This document shows, in pieces, positions 9,960-18,780 of a stretch of 64,000 nt of DNA. The notes under the pieces are model-generated. The model had not been told where the DNA came from. It did no database searches and saw only the letters and a program-made list of their open reading frames with translations. The DNA is from Rhizobiaceae bacterium. GTDB lineage: Bacteria > Pseudomonadota > Alphaproteobacteria > Rhizobiales > Rhizobiaceae. The position numbers and the translations under genes are program-made. The stretch covers positions 54,149 to 118,148 of the forward strand of contig JAEPMD010000010.1 in the NCBI GenBank assembly GCA_017644105.1, in the 5' to 3' direction. Position 1 is the stretch's first letter. Each line of letters starts with the position of its first letter.

Positions 9960-11372
9960 CTATGTCTTGATCGGAAATTTCAGGCTGACCGTTAATCCAG
10001 GCAAATCTTCTTGCTGGTCATCGGTCGCTGATAGTTCCAATTCACCCCGATGCATGCGCATAACCGCATCCACCAGCGAGAGCCCCAATCCCGTGCCTGG
10101 TTTATTCCGGCTTTTATCCAAACGCACAAATCTTTTCGTCACTTCATCATATTTATCTTTTGGGATACCCGGGCCGTTATCTGCAACGCTTAAAACAATC
10201 TCGTTATTTTCAGCCTTTAGCCTGACCCAAATACGCGCATCTTTGCGCGTCTTCTCCTCAAGGCTTGAATATTTGATGGCATTGTCCATCAAATTGCTCA
10301 AGGTTTGTCCGATGAGTTCACGGTTACCACTGATCGTAATGTCTTTATCGATCTCGGTGATCAGTTTTACATCGGCGTCTTCTGCCACTGGTTCATAAAG
10401 TTCGGCTGCATCAAGTGCGACGGCGGACAAATCCAGATCGCTGAGTTTTGCAGCAGCGGAACCTGCTTCGACGCGCGAGATCATCAAAAGTGCAGAGAAA
10501 ATGCGTATCAATTGATCAGATTCTGAGATCATGTCTTCAAGCGCGGCGCGATAATCTTTTGCTGTTGCTTTTGATGCCAGCGTTGATTCTGCGCGATTGC
10601 GCAAACGTGTGAGCGGGGTTTTTAAATCATGCGCGATATTATCGGACACCTGCCGCAAGCCTTCATTGAGCTGTTCAATGCGACCAAGCATCGTATTGAG
10701 TGAAGTCGACATCCTGTCAAATTCATCTCCCGAGCCCATAACAGGCAAACGTTGGGACAAATCACCGGCCATAATCTTTTCACTGGCTGCGGACATGCGA
10801 TCAATGCGTTTGAGTGCCGATCGCCCAACAAAGAACCAAATCGCCAATGCACCCAACCCCATAATTGCAAGCGCTGACATAAGCGCGCGTTCAATTAAAT
10901 TGCTGAAACGATCTGGTTCAGCCAAGTCTCGGCCGACCAACAACTTAAACCCATTGGGCAGCTCCATAACATGCGCGAGCGCTGTATATTCAGCGTCAAA
11001 ATCGCCGAAACGCTTATATTTAAACGGCACCTTGATATCACCATTTTGATCAAAAATGCCTGGCTGTATTTCAGCTACATTACCCGCAAAAATCTCGCCA
11101 TTTGGTGAAGCAATAATATAGAGATTTGATCCTGGCTGGCGGGAACGACGCTCAATTTGCCGCACGAGCCCATTTACCCCGCTTCGGCGATATGTGTTGT
11201 TGATCGCACGCACTTCACGCTCAATCGCGCGTTCCGTTTGTCCTCTTATCGCGCGTTCGGACTGTGCGCTAATGTAAAATAAAAGCGCGGTCGCTGACAC
11301 GACAAATAGCAGGAGATAAAGTAGCGACAACCGCACTGCGGTCGTTTTGAGCATGGCTTTTATTCGCGCCAT
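9960..11372 (-). CDS. Sensor histidine kinase of an OmpR-type two-component system
   Basis: A 470-residue membrane kinase. Helices at about 12-34 and 163-183 enclose a periplasmic domain of about 130 residues; a HAMP linker follows (about 184-236). The HisKA site is His248 in NIAHDLKTPLTRLR and the ATP-binding domain has N box NLMDNAIKYSS, DNGPGIP and GTGLGLSL. The gene begins four bases after the response-regulator stop, so the two form an operon, with glnE downstream. The stimulus is not known. Position next to degP suggests, but does not show, an envelope signal; in Rhizobium relatives the same gene order (ccm, degP, regulator, kinase, glnE) is recalled from memory and was not checked. Confidence 0.93.
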   Translation of the reverse strand: MARIKAMLKTTAVRLSLLYLLLFVVSATALLFYISAQSERAIRGQTERAIEREVRAINNTYRRSGVNGLVRQIERRSRQPGSNLYIIASPNGEIFAGNVAEIQPGIFDQNGDIKVPFKYKRFGDFDAEYTALAHVMELPNGFKLLVGRDLAEPDRFSNLIERALMSALAIMGLGALAIWFFVGRSALKRIDRMSAASEKIMAGDLSQRLPVMGSGDEFDRMSTSLNTMLGRIEQLNEGLRQVSDNIAHDLKTPLTRLRNRAESTLASKATAKDYRAALEDMISESDQLIRIFSALLMISRVEAGSAAAKLSDLDLSAVALDAAELYEPVAEDADVKLITEIDKDITISGNRELIGQTLSNLMDNAIKYSSLEEKTRKDARIWVRLKAENNEIVLSVADNGPGIPKDKYDEVTKRFVRLDKSRNKPGTGLGLSLVDAVMRMHRGELELSATDDQQEDLPGLTVSLKFPIKT

Positions 11373-11376
11373 CGCC

Positions 11377-12057
11377 TTAATTCTCCGAGGCCTTCAAGAT
11401 ATAGCCAGCACCACGAATGGTGTGCAACAAAGACCCTTCAAAGCCTTTTTCAATCTTGGACCGAAGCCGCGAGATATGTACGTCAATAACATTGGTCTGC
11501 GGATCAAAATGATAATCCCAGACATTTTCAAGCAACATTGTACGGGTGACAACCTGCCCGGCATTGTTCATCAGATATTCAAGGAGTGAATATTCACGCG
11601 GTTGCAGGTTAATCACTTGCCCACCGCGACGCACTTCGTGGCTTAAGCGGTCCAATTCCAGATCACCAACACGATACACAGTTTCAGTATCGCGGGTGCC
11701 TTTGCGACGGCCGAGAATTTCAACGCGGGCCAATAATTCAGAAAATGCATATGGCTTAGTAAGATAATCATCGCCACCCGCACGAAGACCTGTGACGCGG
11801 TCATCAACCTGCCCAAGGGCGGATAAAATCAATACCGGTGTTTCATTGCCTTGATCGCGGAGTGACGAAATAATCGATAGGCCATCACGTTTTGGCAACA
11901 TGCGGTCAACAACCATCACATCATAGCTGTTTTCGGTCGCCAGGAAGTACCCGCTGTCACCGTCACTTGCATGGTCGACATTCAAACCCGCCTCACGAAA
12001 TGCTTTCGTAAGATATGCCGCAGTTTCCAAATCGTCTTCAATAATAAGAATCTTCAT
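11377..12057 (-). CDS. OmpR/PhoB-family response regulator
   Basis: A 226-residue regulator with an N-terminal receiver domain (phospho-acceptor Asp51 in VVDRMLPKRDG, acidic pair Glu7-Asp8-Asp9, conserved Lys in YLTKPYAFSEL) and a C-terminal winged helix (NVIDVHISRLRSKIEKGF, RGAGYILK). It is the cognate partner of the kinase that starts four bases downstream. Its promoter must lie in the 279-bp gap to degP, which also contains three palindromes. No good Shine-Dalgarno sequence precedes the ATG. Target genes are unknown; degP just upstream is a natural candidate. Confidence 0.94.
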   Translation of the reverse strand: MKILIIEDDLETAAYLTKAFREAGLNVDHASDGDSGYFLATENSYDVMVVDRMLPKRDGLSIISSLRDQGNETPVLILSALGQVDDRVTGLRAGGDDYLTKPYAFSELLARVEILGRRKGTRDTETVYRVGDLELDRLSHEVRRGGQVINLQPREYSLLEYLMNNAGQVVTRTMLLENVWDYHFDPQTNVIDVHISRLRSKIEKGFEGSLLHTIRGAGYILKASEN

Positions 12058-12143
12058 AATTTCAACTTTTAAAAGATTTCTGTCCCATTGAACAGACTTC
12101 GCCCATTCCCGCTCGCGCCGCCCTTAAACTATCAACATAAAAC

Positions 12144-12329
12144 GAAGCGGCGGCATCTAATACGCTGACAACCGCCGCTTCTAAAAAGAGCCACACATCG
12201 GGGGCGACATGTTGACACGTGGCTCTTAGAGTTTTCCTGAAAACGCTGTTTACAAGTTAGGCAAATTGGGAGGAAAGCACGCCCTCAGGAATTTGTTGTC
12301 AGCCAGCAAACGCGCCCGCCTGCTGGCTG
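12144..12329. promoter_or_regulatory. Three palindromes between degP and the response-regulator gene
   Basis: The gap 12058-12336 holds three separate perfect inverted repeats. CAGCCAGCA (12300-12308) with TGCTGGCTG (12321-12329) begins 8 bases past the degP stop and is probably its transcript end, though without a T-run. AGAGCCAC (12187-12194) pairs with GTGGCTCT (12219-12226). GAAGCGGCGG (12144-12153) pairs with CCGCCGCTTC (12172-12181) and is followed on the minus strand by GTTTTATG. The two latter lie upstream of the regulator gene and could be terminators in series or binding sites in its leader. Confidence 0.5.
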
Positions 12330-12336
12330 ACTGTTC

Positions 12337-13887
12337 TTAACCTTGGTCGATCGGCAACGCGATGAAGCTATTTTGGTTTTCGCGTTGGATCTGGAACAAG
12401 GCAGCCTTGCGGCCATCTTTTGCGGCTTTGTCGATGACTTGCGCCACATCAGCCGCTGATTTGACATCGCTATTGTTGACCGCAACGATCACGTCACCAG
12501 CACGCATACCGCGCTCTTGAGCAACGCTGCCATTATCAACTTCAGCAACAACAAGACCTGGGCCTTCTGAATTCGGTTCAACGGCAATGCCTAGGCCTTC
12601 AACAAAAGCTGGTTTGATCTCTTCTTCAGGGATCTCTTGTGACGGTGTATTGGCTGCCAAAGCTTGTTCAACTGGCAAAGTGCCAAGTTTTACATTGATG
12701 GTTTCAGCTTTACCGGCACGCCATACAGTAAGTTCAACTTCTGTATCAGGATCAAATGCACCGATTTTCTTAGCCAAATCACGCGCATCTTCAACGGTAT
12801 CGCCGTTCACTGCTGTAATCACGTCACCAGCTTGAATACCGGCCTTGGAAGCAGGTGTGTCACTTTCTGAATTTGACACAAGCGCACCTTGTGGCTCAGC
12901 AAGACCAAGTGATTCAGCAATATCAACACTGACGGGCTGAATGCGTACACCAAGCCAACCACGGGCAACTGCACCGCTTTCGATCAGATCATCGACCACA
13001 GAGCGAACAGTTGTTGCTGGGATCGCAAAGGCAATACCCACATTGCCGCCTGATGGAGAGAAGATTGCAGTGTTCACACCGATCACTTCGCCATTTAGGT
13101 TAAATGTCGGGCCACCTGAGTTACCACGGTTCACCGCAGCATCCACCTGAATGAAATCATCATATGGGCCAGCGCCAATATCGCGACCACGGGCGGATAC
13201 AATACCCGCGGTCACGGTGCCACCCAGGCCAAACGGATTACCAACGGCAACAACCCAGTCACCAACGCGGATTTGTTTTTCATCAGCAAGTGCTACATAA
13301 GTAAATTTTTCAGTTGGCTCGACTTTAAGAACCGCCAAGTCAGTACGCTGATCACGACCGATGAGTTTTGCGTCATGCTCAACACCGTCTTTTGTAATCA
13401 CTGTAAAGGCTGAACCATCGCCAACTACATGACTGTTTGTGACGATAAAGCCGTCTTCTGAAATAAAGAAGCCAGAACCTTGGCTGACAGGACGCAAACG
13501 ACGTCGCTCATCACCACCACGGCGATTATCGCGTTCTGCGCGGTCTTGCCTGTCTCCCTGACCACCAAACTCTCTAAAGAAACGTTTTAATGGATGGTCA
13601 TCAGGAAGGTCACCGAAACCGCGACCGCCGAAATCAAAGTTAAAACGACTATCATCATTTGAAACAGGTGTGACTTCACGCTGCACTCGGACGGAGACAA
13701 CGGCAGGGGAAACCGCTTCTACGACATCAGCAAAGCTTGGTGCTTGAGGCGCTTCCACACGTACGGCCTCAGCATAAGCAGCGTTATTTTGAACCGGTAG
13801 ACCAGTGACGAGCATAGTGGCAGCCAGACCCGCTGCTGCTGTTGTCGTCAAAAGTGCTTTCGGCGATAATTTCAAGATTTTTGGCAT
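12337..13887 (-). CDS. degP: Do-family periplasmic serine protease/chaperone (DegP/MucD-like)
   Basis: A 516-residue HtrA protein. The N-terminus has a hydrophobic export signal (about 10-40). The trypsin-like domain has the triad His153 (VTNSHVVGDG), Asp183 (RTDLAVLKV) and Ser257 (NRGNSGGPTFN). An acidic/basic Arg-rich insert (about 110-132, RQDRAERDNRRGGDERRR) precedes it and corresponds to the LA-loop region. Two PDZ domains follow (about 283-373 and 420-510; GVRIQPV, GDVITAVNG, GDVIVAVNN). The enzyme degrades or refolds misfolded envelope proteins in the periplasm. The gene has its own 140-bp leader after ccmH on the same strand, and a palindrome just after its stop. Confidence 0.96.
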   Translation of the reverse strand: MPKILKLSPKALLTTTAAAGLAATMLVTGLPVQNNAAYAEAVRVEAPQAPSFADVVEAVSPAVVSVRVQREVTPVSNDDSRFNFDFGGRGFGDLPDDHPLKRFFREFGGQGDRQDRAERDNRRGGDERRRLRPVSQGSGFFISEDGFIVTNSHVVGDGSAFTVITKDGVEHDAKLIGRDQRTDLAVLKVEPTEKFTYVALADEKQIRVGDWVVAVGNPFGLGGTVTAGIVSARGRDIGAGPYDDFIQVDAAVNRGNSGGPTFNLNGEVIGVNTAIFSPSGGNVGIAFAIPATTVRSVVDDLIESGAVARGWLGVRIQPVSVDIAESLGLAEPQGALVSNSESDTPASKAGIQAGDVITAVNGDTVEDARDLAKKIGAFDPDTEVELTVWRAGKAETINVKLGTLPVEQALAANTPSQEIPEEEIKPAFVEGLGIAVEPNSEGPGLVVAEVDNGSVAQERGMRAGDVIVAVNNSDVKSAADVAQVIDKAAKDGRKAALFQIQRENQNSFIALPIDQG

Positions 13888-14027
13888 TCTAAATTCCTCA
13901 TATTCAATGTATCGACTGGAGATCGATTGATGAGGTCAATTTAAGAACTGCGATATTACAGAACCATTGCAGGAAGATTAAACTTTGGTAATGTTACGGC
14001 CACATTGCGAACACAATAGAGCAATGA

Positions 14028-14489
14028 CTATTGATTAAGTATTTGTTTTAGCTTGTCTTTTTCATCTGAACTCAATGGCGCGCTCACTTTTTCGTGATCA
14101 GGATTTCGTAATTTTACAAAGGCCAAAAGTCCACCAATAAGCAGGAATAACGCCGGTGCGATCCAAAGAAAGAGATTCTTTGCCGAAAAGCTTGGCTTGA
14201 GCAGGACAAAATCTCCATAGCGAGACACGACGTAATCGATCACTTCCTTATTGGTGTCGCCTTCGACCAATCGATTGCGCACCAAAACCCGCAAATCACG
14301 CGCGAGATCGGCGTCCGAATCATCAATGGATTGGTTCTGACAAACTAAGCATCTGAGATCTGCTGAAATCACGCGTGCGCGCGCCTCAAGTTCTGCATCA
14401 TCCAAAATTTCATCTGGGTTGACCGCAAAAGCTGGGACAGACAAGGTTAGAAAGATGAGCGCCATAAAGCTCGTTAGAACTTTGCTCAT
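14028..14489 (-). CDS. ccmH: Cytochrome c maturation protein CcmH (CycL)
   Basis: A 153-residue protein with an N-terminal signal/anchor (1-22), the redox motif LRCLVCQNQSI (Cys47 and Cys50) and a membrane helix at about 105-125 followed by a short cytoplasmic tail. CcmH reduces the CXXCH cysteines of apocytochrome c and works with CcmF and CcmI in heme ligation at the periplasmic side. Its ATG overlaps the ccmF stop by four bases, so translation is coupled. It is the last gene of the ccmI-E-F-H operon. Confidence 0.96.
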   Translation of the reverse strand: MSKVLTSFMALIFLTLSVPAFAVNPDEILDDAELEARARVISADLRCLVCQNQSIDDSDADLARDLRVLVRNRLVEGDTNKEVIDYVVSRYGDFVLLKPSFSAKNLFLWIAPALFLLIGGLLAFVKLRNPDHEKVSAPLSSDEKDKLKQILNQ

Positions 14490-16474
14490 GCGCTCGCTCC
14501 TTGCTGCGCCGCTGCTTTTGTTTTTCGCGCAGCTGGCGCTCCTACACGCAATCTCCGGTCACTCAAAGATATGATCGCGCCAAGCACCATAAAGACTGTG
14601 CCATACCAGATGAACGTCACCCATGATTTATACCATATGCGAACCACAAGACCGCCATTAGCTTGCGGATCACCCAGTGAGACATAGAGCTGGGATGCGC
14701 CGTAAGTTACAATGCCCGCTTCTGTGGTAGGCATTTGGCGCGCTGGATAAAAACGCTTCTCGCTGGTGGTTTTACCGATCTCGCGGCCAGCTTCCATGAT
14801 AGTGAAATGCCCGATTTGAACCTGATAATTTGGCCCTTGCGCATTTTCAATACCTTCGAAGATGATGGTTTTACCCCCAGCTTCGATCTGATCTTTTGGC
14901 TGCATAGCAACGATATCTTCTGATGAAAACGCGCTGACCGCGACAATGCCGATCACGGTCACACCAACACCAAAATGCGCCATGGCTGTTCCATAAATCG
15001 AACGTGGTAAGCCTTTCAGGCGTCCCAAGCTTTTGGAAAATGCCATGCGTCCAAGTCCGGCGCGCATCCATAATTCGGCCATGGACCCAATGATGAGATA
15101 AATCCCGATACCAATACCAACAGCTGCTAAAATTGGCGCGCCAGTTTGCACATAGATCACGACCAACGCGACCGCAAAGCCACCCAGAATAGCCACATAG
15201 AGCCGCTGCATGGCACCCAATAAATCACCGCGTTTCCAAGATAGAAGTGGTCCAATTGGAATGGCGAGCAATAACGGCACCATCAGTGGTCCAAAGGTGA
15301 GATTAAAGAACGGCGCACCAACAGAAATCTTCTCCTCAGAAATCACTTCGAGGAAGAGCGGATAAAGCGTACCAACAAAGACAGTCATAGTCGCCGTTGT
15401 TAGGAATAAATTGTTGAGTACCAAAGCTCCTTCGCGCGAAATCGGTGCAAATATCCCACCGGCGCGCAGCGATGAGGCTCTAAAAGCAAAGAGTGTGAGC
15501 GCGCCGCCGATAAAAACGCATAGGATCATCAGGATGAACACACCACGCGTGGGATCCGTCGCAAAGGCATGGACGGATGTTAAAACACCGGAACGCACTA
15601 AGAATGTACCCAGAAGTGACAACGAAAACGCCATGATCGCAAGCAGCACGGTCCAGATCTTCAAGGCTTCACGTTTTTCCATGACAAGCGCTGAATGCAA
15701 AAGTGCGGTGCCCAGAAGCCATGGCATGAACGATGCATTTTCCACCGGGTCCCAGAACCACCAGCCACCCCAGCCAAGCTCATAATAAGCCCAGTAGGAA
15801 CCCATGGAGATCCCGGCGGTTAAGAACATCCATGCAGTTAATGTCCAAGGGCGCACCCAACGTGCCCATGCGGCATCAATCTTACCTTCGATAAGCGCAG
15901 CAATGGCAAAGGAAAAGCTGATCGAGAAACCAACATAGCCGAGATATAAAAGCGGTGGGTGAATGGCGAGGCCGATATCCTGCAAGATCGGGTTCAAATC
16001 CTGCCCTTCAAAGGGCGGCGGTGAAATTCGGATAAATGGGTTGGATGTGAAAATGATAAACAGCAAAAACGCCACCAAAATCCAGCCCTGCACGCCAATG
16101 ACATTGGCTTTAAGCGTCGGCGGTAGATTGTTACCAAAAACCGCAACAAGCGCGCCAAAAAAGGCGAGGATTAAGATCCAAAGCAACATGGACCCTTCGT
16201 GGTTGCCCCAGACACCGGTGAATTTGTAGAGCGTTGGCTTGAGCGAATGGGAATTTTCAAACACATTGAGAACGGAAAAATCTGATGTGAGATAAGCCTG
16301 CGTGAGCGCTGCAAAGGACAAAAGCACAAGCGCGAAACAGGTAACAGCCGCCATAGGCGCTACATTCATTAGTCTTGTATCAGATCTAGCGGCACCAACC
16401 ATTGGCAGGATTGACTGCATGATGGCTGTTGCAAGCGCTAATATGAGCGCAAAATGTCCAAGTTCCGTGCTCAT
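14486..16474 (-). CDS. ccmF: Heme lyase CcmF (CycK)
   Basis: A 662-residue polytopic membrane protein with the tryptophan-rich WWD heme-handling motif GWGGWWFWDPVENASFMPW at about residues 233-251, and about 14-15 predicted helices, the usual length for CcmF. It takes heme from holo-CcmE and attaches it to apocytochrome c. A large periplasmic segment (about 520-610) precedes the last helix. The C-terminal tail is basic and Ala-rich. It is 8 bases downstream of ccmE and overlaps ccmH. Confidence 0.97.
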   Translation of the reverse strand: MSTELGHFALILALATAIMQSILPMVGAARSDTRLMNVAPMAAVTCFALVLLSFAALTQAYLTSDFSVLNVFENSHSLKPTLYKFTGVWGNHEGSMLLWILILAFFGALVAVFGNNLPPTLKANVIGVQGWILVAFLLFIIFTSNPFIRISPPPFEGQDLNPILQDIGLAIHPPLLYLGYVGFSISFSFAIAALIEGKIDAAWARWVRPWTLTAWMFLTAGISMGSYWAYYELGWGGWWFWDPVENASFMPWLLGTALLHSALVMEKREALKIWTVLLAIMAFSLSLLGTFLVRSGVLTSVHAFATDPTRGVFILMILCVFIGGALTLFAFRASSLRAGGIFAPISREGALVLNNLFLTTATMTVFVGTLYPLFLEVISEEKISVGAPFFNLTFGPLMVPLLLAIPIGPLLSWKRGDLLGAMQRLYVAILGGFAVALVVIYVQTGAPILAAVGIGIGIYLIIGSMAELWMRAGLGRMAFSKSLGRLKGLPRSIYGTAMAHFGVGVTVIGIVAVSAFSSEDIVAMQPKDQIEAGGKTIIFEGIENAQGPNYQVQIGHFTIMEAGREIGKTTSEKRFYPARQMPTTEAGIVTYGASQLYVSLGDPQANGGLVVRIWYKSWVTFIWYGTVFMVLGAIISLSDRRLRVGAPAARKTKAAAQQGASA

Positions 16475-16482
16475 ATTATCTC

Positions 16483-16935
16483 CTAATTGGTAATGGGTTC
16501 GCCATCTTTCCAGACACCGCGTTCTTTCAAACTATCGGCAATTTCTTTGGGCATATAATTTTCATCATGCTTGGCCAAAACGCTGTCGGCAACAAAAGGA
16601 CCACCCATGACATTAAACGCACCCTCGGTTATCACACCTTGCCCTTCACGAAACAAATCCGGCAAAATGCCGTCATAATTGACCACAACAGTTTGTTCAT
16701 TATCAGTGATCGTGAAGCTCACTTTGGTGCCTTCTCCGCGAATGATAGAATCATGCTCGACCAATCCGCCCAAGCGAATGCGCGTGTCGGGTTTTACCGC
16801 TTTTTCAATAACATCCGTTGGTGAATGGAAATAGGTGATTTCGCTCGACAGCGCGAACATGACCAACAAAACGGCGGAGAGCAAAAAGCTCATCCCCACA
16901 CCGATAATAGTAAATCTTTTTTGTTTTCTCGTCAT
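16483..16935 (-). CDS. ccmE: Cytochrome c maturation heme chaperone CcmE (CycJ)
   Basis: A 150-residue protein with one N-terminal anchor (about 8-30), an OB-fold beta domain, and the signature LAKHDENYMPKE in which His123 covalently binds heme and Tyr127 is an axial ligand. It carries heme from CcmC to CcmF in the periplasm. The length is normal. It sits between ccmI (8-base gap) and ccmF in the operon. Confidence 0.97.
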   Translation of the reverse strand: MTRKQKRFTIIGVGMSFLLSAVLLVMFALSSEITYFHSPTDVIEKAVKPDTRIRLGGLVEHDSIIRGEGTKVSFTITDNEQTVVVNYDGILPDLFREGQGVITEGAFNVMGGPFVADSVLAKHDENYMPKEIADSLKERGVWKDGEPITN

Positions 16936-16943
16936 AAATAAAC

Positions 16944-18167
16944 CTATTCAGTTTCAGCTTTAGGTGCTGCATTGGGAGTTGCGATACCTAAGCTTTTAGC
17001 TTGTGCTAACAAAGCGCGTCCTTGATCTGTATCAGATGAAAACGCCTTTAATGCGCGCTCTAATGCCTTCGCTGCGCTATCGGGCTCACCCAGAACGATA
17101 TAGGATTGCAGTAAGCGCTGCCAGCCTTCAAAATTATCCGGCTCGTCGATGAGCTTTTCATCTAAAGACGCGACCATATTTTTGATCATTGCCATGCGGT
17201 CACCCGCTTCCATCTCGCTTGCAGCCGCAATATCTTCCTGTGTGGGATTACCAAGTTGCGATGGTTGGCTTTCGCTTTGCGCTGTTGTGCTGGCAGGGAG
17301 TGTTTCAAGGGTGATCGAATCCGCTTCAACACCTTTCAAATTAGCGATTTGTACCTGAACCGCTCTGATCCAGGGCGCGTCAGCTGGCGATGTTCTTGCT
17401 AGCGCTTCAAATGCATCAATTGCTGCATCTTTCTGGCCATTTTGCCCTAGACCCAAGGCTAGGAAAAATTTGGGTCGCGCCGCATTTGGGTCCAATTCAA
17501 GGGCGCGTAAAAAGTTAGAGCGGGCTTCGGGGGTCACAGCGCCCTCTTGCGTCGTCACAATCGCCTCACCCAAACTGGCATGGCGTAAGGCTGTTGAACC
17601 CTCAAGTTCAATCGCCTTTGCATAGGCTTGCTGGGCTTTTAGGAACTCCCCCATTCTGAAATAGATCGGTGCAAGCACATCCCAACCTCGGCCATCATTG
17701 GGATTTTGTACCAAATGCGCTTCTGCTTGGGCGACCATCTGAGCAATATCTTCTGGAACAGCACGTGATGCAACTTGCGTTTCCGGTGGTGGTGTGCGCA
17801 AAGCAAGCGGCATATCTGGCGCGGCCGGCTGACCAACAAATGTATAGATACCGATGGCGATCGCTGGGATCATCAATGCGATTGGGATTACATGGGCATA
17901 GGACATTGCGACGCCTTTCGCAGCGCCTTCATTTTTGGCATCAGCTGCAATCAATCGTCTGGAAATTTCTATCCGCGCAAGTTCAGCTTCGTTTTCGGTC
18001 AGCAAGCCATTTTCGAAATCTCGATCGATTTCTGACAACTGATCTTTATAAACTTCGCGATCATATGCGAGAATGTCTGAGCCATCTTGCTGATCACGCA
18101 ACAAGGGGCGCATCAACACAGCGACGGTTAAAATTGTAAGACCTAATACGATAATCCAGAACATCAT
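16944..18167 (-). CDS. ccmI: Cytochrome c maturation protein CcmI (CycH)
   Basis: A 407-residue membrane protein. Two helices (about 1-20 and 95-113) enclose a cytoplasmic loop that begins REVYKDQLSEIDRDFENGLL, typical of the CcmI N-terminal module, and a periplasmic TPR domain follows (AEAHLVQNPNDGRGWDVLAP, YAKAIELEGSTALRHASLGE and further repeats). CcmI binds the C-terminal helix of apocytochrome c and delivers it to CcmFH. It is the first gene of the operon; the other ccm genes (ABCDG) are not in the window, as is usual for this group. Confidence 0.95.
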   Translation of the reverse strand: MMFWIIVLGLTILTVAVLMRPLLRDQQDGSDILAYDREVYKDQLSEIDRDFENGLLTENEAELARIEISRRLIAADAKNEGAAKGVAMSYAHVIPIALMIPAIAIGIYTFVGQPAAPDMPLALRTPPPETQVASRAVPEDIAQMVAQAEAHLVQNPNDGRGWDVLAPIYFRMGEFLKAQQAYAKAIELEGSTALRHASLGEAIVTTQEGAVTPEARSNFLRALELDPNAARPKFFLALGLGQNGQKDAAIDAFEALARTSPADAPWIRAVQVQIANLKGVEADSITLETLPASTTAQSESQPSQLGNPTQEDIAAASEMEAGDRMAMIKNMVASLDEKLIDEPDNFEGWQRLLQSYIVLGEPDSAAKALERALKAFSSDTDQGRALLAQAKSLGIATPNAAPKAETE

Positions 18168-18267
18168 AAATGAGACTTACCGCAACCTGTACGTTATGCC
18201 AATTGGTTTTCTGGTCGCATCTTAATCTGTTTCGCCAATCAGCGAGAATTCATGTAATTTCACAGTA

Positions 18268-18699
18268 TCACGATTGGTTGAACAATCGCTTTGTATAGGC
18301 GAACCTGATGATAAAGAAGAGCACAAGTCCGACAGGACCGAGGAGAAGTGTGAGAATCAGCGCTGGTATGATGATCAAATGTCTGATCCCTGCTTCGCGC
18401 GCCTGACGCACCTGCCAGGCACCAATAAACAGATCAAATGCCAGATAATGCAGCCATCCTGCCATAACAGCATGTGGATTATCAAACAGGATCATCACAT
18501 TTGCCAAACTGTCAAATCCGCCTTCTGTGAATGTGAAGAAAACAGGCGCCAGCATTAAATAGGCAATACCGAGCAAAAGCGGAATGATAACACCGGCTAT
18601 CCGGTCGGCAAGTTTGGGTGCGCGGGGTGCTAGCAACAATGCTAGCCAACCGATAAGAACAAAAGCATTGGCGAATGTGAAAACTGTTTCCATATCCAT
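18268..18699 (-). CDS. Aba4-like (DUF4281) membrane protein, copy 1
   Basis: A 143-residue protein with four predicted helices. The pattern METVF...GWLALLLAP, EGGFDSLANVMILFDNPH, GWLHYLAFDLFIGAWQVR and LLLGPVGLVLF is that of the Aba4-like family, named after a plant xanthophyll protein; the bacterial role is not established. It shares this framework with the second copy at 19680-20147, with which it flanks an unrelated membrane protein. A good AGGAG ribosome site lies before the ATG. It is the last gene of a three-gene minus-strand set that diverges from a TetR regulator. Confidence 0.88.
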   Translation of the reverse strand: MDMETVFTFANAFVLIGWLALLLAPRAPKLADRIAGVIIPLLLGIAYLMLAPVFFTFTEGGFDSLANVMILFDNPHAVMAGWLHYLAFDLFIGAWQVRQAREAGIRHLIIIPALILTLLLGPVGLVLFFIIRFAYTKRLFNQS

Positions 18700-18780
18700 G
18701 TTAAGCTCCTGAACTATTATGTCGGATTTACCGCATTGGATATCTCCCTATACGGTAAATCACGTTTGATAGATTTAAGG

